NCBI GenBank assembly: GCA_000934455.1
Contig: KN882308.1
Span: 7,607-28,844 of the forward strand
Origin: Apostichopus parvimensis
Taxonomy: Eukaryota; Echinodermata; Holothuroidea; Aspidochirotida; Stichopodidae
Direction of reading: 5' to 3'
DNA: 21,238 nt
Shown here piece after piece: positions 1-8,700 of this stretch (positions are counted from its first letter, which is position 1; every line of letters begins with the position of its first letter). Made by a program: the position numbers and the translations under genes. The notes beneath the pieces were generated by a model, which was given only the letters and a program-made list of their open reading frames with translations, had not been told where the DNA came from and searched no databases.

Positions 1-239
1 ATGAACGTATATTGATAATAACTCAACTTCATGTAAGGAATTAATATACCAGAACAGTGTACCAGCCCCAACATTATATCCATTATATCAGATGTTTATT
101 GAACAACAACGTATTAACTAATCATGCAAATTACAAACAGAATCTAGAAGAAACTATAGTATATATTCTGAACATTTCCTCACAGAATGGAATGTTCTTA
201 CGTCATATTTTATTAATTACGCCTAATAAAGGGTACTTA
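1..239 (+). pseudogene. 3' end of an unidentified gene, copy 1 (last codons, stop, poly(A) signal)
   Basis: Positions 2-239 match 17582-17817 with about 8 substitutions and one 2-base difference, roughly 96% identity. From about position 13 the shared reading frame runs through ...YPLYQMFIEQQRIN to a TAA at 118-120. A non-coding stretch follows, with AATAAA at 225-230, so it looks like a last exon plus 3' UTR. Near position 10 this copy carries the 2-base difference that puts upstream sequence out of frame relative to the other copy; whether it is a broken gene or a spliced one cannot be decided at the window edge. Similarity stops at 239, where the LINE begins. I do not recognise the protein family. 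Confidence 0.55.
225..230 (+). terminator. Poly(A) signal AATAAA of gene tail copy 1
   Basis: Canonical AATAAA about 105 bases after the TAA stop, conserved with copy 2 at 17803-17808. The LINE junction lies only about ten bases downstream, where cleavage would be expected. Confidence 0.5.
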
Positions 240-342
240 CTTACTTACTGCCCATTATGCCTCCTGGCACATAGGGCAGCAACAAAAGTCTTCCACTCCT
301 TCCGATCCTGGGCTAGTTTTTGGATGGTTCCCCATGTGTGGT

Positions 343-816
343 TCAGGTCTTTAATCTCCCCTTCCACAGTTCTTCGCCACGTCCCCTCTTTCTTTTGCCT
401 TCTGGTGTCCAGTGGAGGGCTGTTCGTGTGATGTCATCTATGTTCTTTCTCATTACGTGTCCTATCCATCTCCATCTTCTTCTCATGAAGATGTTCTCCA
501 TGCTGTCTTGATGGCATTGGGCATATAGTGCTTCGTTAGAAATGGTATTTGGCCAGAAAATGCGACATATACTTCTTAGACTCTTTGTGTGGAAGACTGA
601 CAGCTTATTGAGGTCGTTTTTTGTCATTCTCCAACATTCAGAGCCGTACAGAAGAGTGGAAAGGACACCACTCTGGTACAATTTTAGCTTGGTCTTGGTG
701 CTGTCCTGCTGTGATCTCCATATATTATTGAGCATTCTGAATGCATTTCTGGCTTTATTAAGACGGTTCTTAATGTCTTTGCCTGCGCCTCCATCGTGCC
801 TGACAGTGCTGCCCAT
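343..816 (-). pseudogene. LINE C-terminal region fragment
   Basis: A 157-codon open frame with the conserved pattern that follows the reverse transcriptase in this LINE type: KARNAFRMLNNIW, LLYGSECW, ISNEALYAQC and RRRWRWIGHVMR, then a lysine/arginine-rich stretch. The stop at 345-343 is premature. A frameshift near 370-390 moves the genuine carboxyl end, with a DLNHTWGTIQKLAQDRKEW pattern, into another frame that ends at TAA 247-245. Family members often appear in gene predictions as an uncharacterised endonuclease/reverse transcriptase protein. Confidence 0.85.
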
Positions 817-1072
817 GCAGGTAAGTAAACTCCTCAGTTATAGGTAGGTCTTCCCCGTTTGCTTGTATTGGTAAAGGGTCCGAGATGTTCAGGGTCATCA
901 CCTCTGTTTTCTTTTGGTTGATCTTCAAGCCAATTTGCTGGGCAAAATCACTGAGTCTGGATGTTTTTTCTTGCATATGCTGGTGGGTGTGTGAAAGTAG
1001 AGCGAGATCATCTGCAAAGTCGGGGTCCTCAAGTGTAGAAAAGAGGGTCCATCTTATGCCTCTTTTTGGCCT
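770..1072 (-). pseudogene. LINE reverse transcriptase fragment with FADD catalytic box
   Basis: This frame is open from about 1072 (just after an in-frame stop at 1075-1073) downwards. It encodes FADD at 1018-1007, then a helix-rich segment with GLKINQKKTEVM, which is the usual post-catalytic region of LINE reverse transcriptases. The frame stays open to 770, but similarity to the element passes to the next frame near 800-815. The two aspartates of the active site are intact although the element is broken. Confidence 0.8.
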
Positions 1073-1248
1073 TCAGTTGCCTGTCTCATCACCCAGTCTA
1101 TGGCGATATTGAAGAGCAGTGCTGACATGACACATCCTTGCCTAACTCCAGACTTCACTTGGAACTTATGGTTACTGTTTCCAACTCTGCATGTGAAATT
1201 GGTGTAAAAGCTCTTAATTACAAGAACTAGCTGCTCTGGTATCATCAT
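1054..1248 (-). pseudogene. LINE reverse transcriptase fragment (central palm region)
   Basis: A 64-codon open segment containing SGVRQGC and the following hydrophobic strand, typical of reverse transcriptases just before the catalytic aspartates. It begins abruptly at the 5' truncation of the element. It ends at a premature stop (1056-1054) caused by a frameshift just before the FADD box, which lies in another frame. Confidence 0.8.
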
Positions 1249-1250
1249 TC

Positions 1251-3274
1251 AGTATGCTGGAATCGATATTGTTTTGAGCGTTGACTTTTTATGAAACAAC
1301 TTGCGAATTGATGTTGCTGTAACAACATATTTGTTGTATTTGTATTAATTTTCTATTTGGCTATACGCCAAAAGTCTTCGAGGGTTTTTCTTCTTCTACA
1401 ATATACCTTGTTCCATAAAATCCAGGAACGCAAAGTGAAGCATTATATTTATAGTCACAGTGTGCTTCGTGTACTACACTGGTCACGCAAGTTAAATCTT
1501 AGAAGCTCCCTACGTCAGTTATTGTTATTTAAACAAAACCCGTGAAATAAAAAAGAAACGCATGGTCTTCACATCCACGATCGTGCATATACGTGATGAG
1601 CGCGGCCGGTTAAAAATAAACCTTGCGTTCTTTTCGAGCGCCATTCCTACAAGAATCTTGATGTTGCGCACTTGTGACAAATGAAATCAGAAGAAATGAT
1701 ATGAACATTTTGCTAAAAGTAACTGAAGTAGTGCAAATTATCCATGGCGTTCACATTATCGTACTTTCATTTACGATGTGGAAATCTCAAGGAGGCGCCC
1801 CCCTCCCCCACCCCCTGGCACCAGTTAACTTAATTACAAATACAATATTTTGTGAACTTATGTCTATAACTACTAAACAACTTGTATGAGTCACATGGAT
1901 ATATATAACAACAACATGGCTAGCAGCTTAGCTACCGGGATTAGCACCATTTATGTGTCTGTCTGAAAACTCCTTGGCAATATGTCATTATCTCAAAAAC
2001 ACTTAAAAGTATCTTTAAACCCAGTGGAAAAGTTCTAATTTTGCACCAGAAGGGGGAAAGGGGGGGGGGGGAGGGGAGCAGATGAGAATAAGACATTTAT
2101 AACTACTGATCTCACAACACAATGTTTGAGCTAATTTTATGAGATACACGACTAACACGAGCCATTAAGAGCCTGATGGGCCTCGCGCGCTGAGTCAGTC
2201 ACTAAACCTGAAGTGTGGTGGGGAAATGCGATATTGTTGCCCCCATCCTTCAGAAAGCGGAGACGTGTCTCCATGCAACCCCACCCCTACCCCTCCCCCT
2301 CGTGATGACGCCCTTGCGTTTATGATACATTCTAATGTACAAATCATGTAATACTATCCGTGTACTGTACAGGTTGTGTTTCACGAGGCAAGATGTTTTT
2401 TCCCATTAATCTTCATAGTAAAAGAATTTTTCTATTCAATAATTCTGTAACTGAACTAGCCTAGTATCTTTGAATTGAAAGCTATATGTGGCGTTGTATA
2501 TTCTGTCGCAAAGATAGTGAATTTCTTTCATTCTGTATGCAAAATATTGGTCTATGGCTTATCTTTAGTCCATAACTTGGATCGTGCCTCACGTAATTTT
2601 ATATTCATTGACATACGGGGCAAAAACACAGTGATGTACAAAACTTGAATCAGCGTAACGTTAACGTTTACCTTGTGAAAACCGTCTTTAGTGTTCCTTT
2701 TCTTTTGTCGGTCTTATATACCTAGCGGTCTTTGAGCAGAGCATTTGCATATTTCTTTACGCTGTCTGAAAGCGTAGGCTATCTTCATGAATAGAAAATC
2801 TCCCTGGTTCACATGAGTATAAATTAGGCACAATTATTTAGTTTATCGATAAAAATGAATGTACAAGCACTACAAGATTGTGATTTGACCTAAGGTTACG
2901 GAAAACTCTTGATTTCTGATCAACAGAATTGTCTAAGCTAGTAAAATTGCAATTCTTACAGAGGAATCCCAGTCAGTCTTCCACGGTTGTTTACTATGAC
3001 GTAGTGGCAATCGCGCACCTGGTCTTTTGTTCTCAGCGCTGAGCTCTCCGGTCTCCGGAAGTCTTGCGACTGCCGTCCAGGGGCGGAGTTCTTTGAAGCA
3101 TTCATTTCTCACGCACTTGATCTTGTGCCAAATATTAGAGTCGCAACTGAAAGTTATGTTCATCGCCAGTTCTTGACACTACTTGACAATATATCATAAT
3201 AAAACAGCTAGTACGCTACGTTATTTTATATCATTTTATTACCAAATTTGCTACTTTTCTAATTTGCTAATATA
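1251..3274. other. Non-coding region with G- and C-rich tracts
   Basis: About 2 kb without a supportable gene. It holds a run of 12 G at 2060-2071 inside a longer G-rich stretch (2051-2077), and C-rich tracts at 1796-1820 and 2270-2302. Around 2990-3080 there is a GC-rich island with no recognised domain in any frame. The G/C tracts may mark old repeats, but I could not identify a family. Confidence 0.5.
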
Positions 3275-3436
3275 CAAATAATGAATGGTTATGAGTGCAA
3301 TAGTGCAAATATTTCATGAGTTGAAAGATGGAATGTTCCATTCAACTCGGCTGCGCCTCGTTGAATGGAACAAATTACATCTTTCAACGAATGATATATT
3401 TAAACTATTGCACGAATGGAAATCATTCATTATTTG
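3275..3436. repeat. Imperfect palindrome, MITE-like hairpin
   Basis: The two halves are reverse complements around a centre near 3354. The outer 13 bases at 3275-3287 (CAAATAATGAATG) pair perfectly with 3424-3436. GTTGAAAGATG at 3320-3330 pairs with 3378-3388, and GTTCCATTCAAC at 3335-3346 pairs with 3360-3371, leaving a 13-base GC-rich loop at 3347-3359. A few small bulges interrupt the stem. The size, the short loop and the AT-rich arms suggest a foldback MITE. No transposase and no clear target-site duplication is visible. The open frame running across it is a by-product of the repeat. Confidence 0.75.
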
Positions 3437-4131
3437 TTTTATACAACATATTATATTAAGATGGGTAAAATGCACTCATGCAACAGATTGTTTTGAACAG
3501 ACAGGTTTCTCTGCTCTCTTACCATTGAAAAAAGTGCTACCAAAAAAGTATCACCCATGGTTCTATTTCATAGAGTGGAATAGAGCGGATTTTGCATGCA
3601 ATCAACGAGCAATTGACCAATCAAATGACCAGAATACAATTAGGTGTTGTATAATAATTATTAGCAAACATCTTTGCACGGAACACTATTAGATGATTAA
3701 TCATCGTGTTTAACTGTTCGTAGATATATTGTAAAATTATTAAATTATATATGTTATGAATCTCACGAACTGCTAGCCATGTAGTACTGTACTGAGGGGG
3801 GTGTACACTAAGTTAATTATCATTTGGTGTTATTAGACGATAATTCATTTTCAAGTTATTAATATTAAAATATTGCTATGAAACTATTTATGTACTATTG
3901 TAACGAAAAGAGCATTACGCTGCTATAAATAACTCTATTTCTGTCAGTCAACAATAAGAATCATCAGGCTAGGTACCAAGGTAAGCTACATTAAATTAAC
4001 GCGACCATATTTTTTTGCAAAAATCAAAAGACCCATTCATACTGACATACAGAGGACCATACTTATTATACATATAAAGGAAGGGGTGGAATTGTGAGGA
4101 CATCTCAGTGTTTAGTAATACTATAATTGGC
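3437..4131. other. Non-coding region
   Basis: AT-rich DNA between the palindrome and the foldback element. No coding region, RNA gene or further repeat was recognised here. Confidence 0.4.
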
Positions 4132-4464
4132 GACATCCCTATGTTCTGACGTCTCTATGTTCTGACGTCTCTATGTTCCGACGTCTCTATGTTCCGACAA
4201 TAAGAAAAAATCGGAGCAAACAAATTTCGGGTCACAAGCAATTTTTGGTCACAAGCACTGTTTGGGTCACAACAAATTTTGGGTCACATTTTTTCTTCGG
4301 AAAACAATTTTGGTCCCAAAAATTTGTTGGGATAATAAAAAAAAGTGTCCCGAATTATTTCTTTTTGTCGGAATATAGAGACATCGGAATATAGAGACGT
4401 CGGAACATAGAGACGTCGGAACATAGAGACGTCGGAACATAGAGACGTCGGGACATAGAGATGT
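4132..4464. mobile_element. Foldback element with arms of 16-bp tandem repeats
   Basis: The left arm has four head-to-tail copies of a 16-bp unit, GACGTCTCTATGTTCC and close variants (4132-4195, plus a partial unit to 4198). The right arm has six copies of its reverse complement, GTCGGAACATAGAGAC (4367-4462). The inverted repeat continues inwards for about 15 bases (CCGACAATAAGAAAAA against CCGACAAAAAGAAATA). The interior of about 170 bp carries four direct copies of GGTCACA at 17-18-bp spacing (about 4230-4290) and has no coding capacity. Long inverted terminal repeats built of short tandem units fit a non-autonomous foldback DNA element; that class assignment is inference. Single units occur elsewhere at 9654 and 18226. 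Confidence 0.75.
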
Positions 4465-5714
4465 AACCCTTTATTTCATTGCAAAACACTTTCAATTTTT
4501 TGGCGTGTGTAGTTAAATAAGGTGACCACCCCAACTTAACACACACATCTTACTACATAATAGTTGGCCATTTAATGTGTGTGGACTGTCTTTCCAATTT
4601 GTCAAAACTGAATCAAAATTGCAGCACATATGGAACCATTATTACATTGTAACATCATGAAATCATATCGGATGGCGTCAGTGACTGTTTAACATATAAT
4701 TATGAGCAGTATCCGCGACATCACCCAGTAAGCCGAGAGGAATGTAAATATTTTACTTAGCCTGCAGTCACAATAATTAAGTAGTCAGAACAAAATATTC
4801 GCTATGAGTCATGTATGTCGATGATTGAAATCATTACTTAACTTTGATAAAGATGAAGAGTATATTGTATTACAGTCAAATGTGATACCGTTACATAGGA
4901 TAGTTGTATTATTTTCAAAGCTTATACAATGTTTTTTTCAATTCGAAAGAAAAACAAAAGTGTAGTCAATGTACGGCATTAAGATCTATCCTTAAGTTTA
5001 TGCTAGAGAAAATTTGATTACCTTTATTAACTATCAGAAAATCTTACATTTACCCCCAACCAGCCAACATAAGCTCCACCGAATCGTAAATATTTGAAAA
5101 ACTTCAGCACTTTGTATCATACGATTAGTGAAAATTGAAACAGAATCAATCGAAAGAACATTATCAGAAAAGGAAATCACGTCTTATACCCTAAAATATT
5201 TTAACCTTAGAAATACATCTTTGCTATAATTATCCGCTAATTTCAATTAAAAACCATAAAGGGTAGGTGTGATACTTAAGACAACGCTTATAAAAATTCC
5301 ATTTTTGACAGATAAAATGCTACGTGAGATGGTATGGGACACTCCATATAGCAATATCCCAAAACTCCTTTGATTGGAAAACTTCTAGGCTACGGTGCAT
5401 TGTATTTTTGCCTCACGATAAAGTATACTAATTCGTGCGTTCAATATCTTCAACCGTACAACACATCACAAGTTGGCAGTACCTGTCTCCGGGTGATAAT
5501 TTTTTTTTTTCCCACCGAAGGGTATAGGTAACATCAAAAAATGCAGAAAATGGACTAAGTTCTCCTCTCATTCATGTTTTCTTGTTGTTACATGACCTTC
5601 TTCCTCTACCGTAAATAATTACTTTGGTTCTTTCCCAAAACTTGTTTGTAGATTCACAGACTTCAGTCAGTTAGCATTAGAGGAACAACACGAGAAGAAC
5701 ACATAAACCTCAGA
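4465..5714. other. Upstream region of the fibrinogen-domain gene
   Basis: AT-rich DNA with no gene. It must contain the promoter and 5' UTR of the downstream gene. No convincing TATA box lies near the start codon. TCAGTCAGTT at about 5663-5672 resembles a metazoan initiator and would give a 5' UTR of about 50 bases, but this match is weak. Confidence 0.35.
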
Positions 5715-5789
5715 ATGGAATCCCGAAGTTTGAAGCAGACGTTTGCAATATTCTTCTGGATGGCAACTTTTCTATTTTTGCAGTCAACG
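5715..5789 (+). CDS. Exon 1: signal peptide
   Basis: Encodes residues 1-25, with a basic start (R4, K7) and a hydrophobic core FAIFFWMATFLFLQ. It ends in phase 0 at a strong GTAAGT donor. The 5' UTR boundary is not known. Confidence 0.85.
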
Positions 5790-8700
5790 GTAAGTCCTGG
5801 ATCTTTGAAATCTTCTTTAATGTCAATTAATATCATGTGGGAGATAGAAGATTTTACAAATTGATAAGTATGACATATATATCTTGGTTAATAGGGTATA
5901 ATTGTAAATACCAATTATCATTTGATCAAACTTAGACGATTGTTGACTGAGGTCTATTATTGAATTACTCAGACGTTTATTGCTTCTTTGAACTGTTTGT
6001 TTAAAAGTCACATATGATGATATCTTGCACAGAAATTGAGGTCTTGCGGATGACAAACTGTTGCTTATTGTCATATCAAAAATGAACATTTTCCTGATAT
6101 CTCCATATATAAATTACATTGAATTTGTATATAGAGTTAACGGAATATTAGGAAACGCAAGCTATTATTTCAATAGAAACAAACACTGTACAATAAATTA
6201 TAAAACATTATAATACGATTAAGTTTAATAGACGATTTTAACTTTCAGGTGAACAATATCAACAGATTTTGTTTAAAAAATATGTTAACGTTTAACTTGC
6301 TATCGCCGCGTGGCAATTGATTTAGATTTGTGAAACATTATTCGAATTATTTTACAAATTAAATTGATCTTTGGACAATACTTTTGCCAAACCAGATGAG
6401 TATTTTTTTAAATAGTAATAGTAATTTTTCAAACTGACCTCCATTTGCTTACCTATCTCGTGACTTCGAATCAAAGCTTAAATATGTTAATTACATGCAA
6501 AACATATCAAAAATGTTCAAAGTTTTTAGAGTTTGGTTCATTTGGTTATATAATATCTGAATAATCCACCTGACGTACTGCATTATTGTGGAATTTTTGT
6601 GCCGCAACGCTAAAACAAAAACAAATAAAAATGAAACTTCTTCAAGTGTACATAAACCTTACAATTCATCGCAATTTGAAAATATATGCACATTTTTACG
6701 AATCAGAATTCAATATTCATTAGATGTCTTTAAATTTACGTCTTTATAGTATGAACCTTCAATATAGTTGATGGTTTTTCGTTTTCATTCAATATATGTA
6801 TAACAATAAAATCGCTACATAAATTAACACTCTTATGTTACTTATAGGTAGACTGAGTAAAGTGTAATAATTAAAGTCGTCGTTTTCGAAAGTAATAGTC
6901 AAGACCCTCTTTAATTCGAACTAAATTGCTCGACTCTTGACAACAAATTTCTCGACATTAGTGTGAAAGAGAATCCCGTAACTCACGAATCCAGGATAAA
7001 TGTAAACAATATTCACAAACCGAATAATTTCTCAATTTATTATTAGGTGTTATATTTATTAACTAATTGTCTTTGTTTATTAGTTCAACTTTCTGAGATT
7101 TATAGATCTATAGGACTCATGCCGTCTATTAATATTTTGATACGAAATCTTTCTTTTCCATTCTTTCTTCTAACATATTAGCGAAAATTTGGTTATAACA
7201 GTTTTGCCTTCCAATACTTATCAAAATTACGATAGCCATACTCAAATGAAATTTTTTTGCGGCTCTTTCAACTTGTAAGATGTTATCTTACTTGACATGT
7301 ACGGTATTCATAAGTGAAGTTAGGTTTTCATTCAATAATTTTTGTTTTTAAATGACACCAAATTTTCTGTCACAAATGAAATAAACTTAACTAGCGTACT
7401 TCTTCACTCCAAGAAGTACTTTATTTAACGGTGACATAAACCCAAACTTCTACTATGCATATTGGATAGAAATCTGTATGATGCAGCTAACACTAAGAAA
7501 CAAACGTTTTCCGTTTTGGAGATATCCTTCTTGAAAGGTGTGTCTGAAAGCTTTCATTTGGTAAATCTATGATGTTATATTCCCATCAGGATCTGAAACC
7601 TTTATGAGTTCCTTTGCTTTTCTTTACATATTTTTAGGGTACAATGTTAACATCGTTGAAACTGAAACCACGCCACATTAGGCATACATAAATAGCATAT
7701 TCGTAAGGAGCATTTATTATGCTAGTTTCAGTATTTTCAGAAACTAAAGATCTACATTTCAGAAAATAAGCATTGTAACAAATAAATTAAACAAGACATG
7801 TAGCTTAATGATGTCATATTAAGACTTGTGCTAGTGTTCAAATTTATCTATGAAGAAATATTAGAATTATGATAACTTACAAATTGAGTTAGGTTTTTTC
7901 TTATCTGTTTGAGGAAGCTTTTCATCACAATTATGTATATCTCTTTCTAGACCAAATGATGGTGGTTGTTATTGTTTCTCTTTAAATGTCAATATCAATT
8001 GTTCTAGTCTTCAGGTTTGTCTATGAAGGAAGATAAGACCTATGATAACTTAAAACTTGACTTATTTATTATGTCTATCTCTTATTAGACCAATGGTGGT
8101 TGTTAGTTTTGTTTCTCTTTTAGTAATAATGTCAACTGTTACTTAGTAAGGATTACATATATCAAATTCACTTCAAAATCACAAGTATGGCATATGTAAT
8201 TATCACAAAAGAATACGCTCTCGGTATTTTATAGGCTAAATATTCATGATCATTTTTTTTTAATTTTTCGTTTGAAGAGCGTTAAAAGTTGTACCATATA
8301 AAGATTTTATTTTTTCAATTTTATTTTTCTTGTTTCCTTTGTTTGTCATTCCTTTTTACAGTCTTTCACCGAGCAAAATCGGTCCTTTGTTAATATGTTC
8401 TTAATATCACAGAAGTATCATAATGCTAACAAACTCCTCTGAAATGTTGAAACTTGTTTCAATGAAAGCTACACGTAATCTCTCTTTTCAGCGACTTGTT
8501 TCGACACCCTGGCCCTTTCCCCCAGTTTTGTGCTCCTCGTTATTTTAAAAGGTTACCTTTACTGAAACTAACAAAACGTGCGTAATTGTAACCGAAATTG
8601 AATTTGAAATTGATATTTATCAGTCTATCAATTATTTTACTGCGTATTTTTCATTTTATATTTTTACTAATTTTGTTTGCACCTACAAATTCTTCAGAGA

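Larger units (their letters stand above)
240..1250 (-). mobile_element. 5'-truncated non-LTR retrotransposon (LINE, RTE-like), decayed
   Basis: Read on the minus strand, this is the end of a reverse transcriptase plus its C-terminal region. It has the SGVRQGC motif (codons near 1152-1132), the catalytic-site box FADD at 1018-1007, and a downstream region with YGSECW, RRRWRWIGHVMR and a basic segment. It ends at TAA (247-245), followed by a short tail of about three TAAG-type units. A C-terminal domain of this kind and a short tandem-repeat tail resemble RTE-clade elements, though clade assignment without a tree is tentative. The endonuclease and the first part of the reverse transcriptase are missing, so the copy is 5'-truncated. 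At least three reading-frame breaks (near 1060-1075, 800-815 and 370-390) make it inactive. Confidence 0.85.

Noticed and set aside
57..431. Plus-strand open frame of 124 codons near the window start
   Set aside because: It is out of frame with the conserved gene tail and runs antisense into the LINE; composition is not protein-like.
2933..3163. Minus-strand open frame of 76 codons in a GC-rich island
   Set aside because: No domain, no conserved neighbour and no splice evidence; the GC-rich island may be an old repeat.
3285..3692. Plus-strand open frame of 135 codons
   Set aside because: Its first third lies in the palindrome and is explained by it; the rest has no domain or splice context.
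4132..4462. Possible CRISPR array
   Set aside because: The 16-bp units are directly head to tail with no spacers, and in inverted arms, in a eukaryotic genome.
4173..4546. Open frames with repeated RRLYVPT-like words on both strands
   Set aside because: They are translations of the 16-bp tandem repeats in the foldback arms, not a protein.
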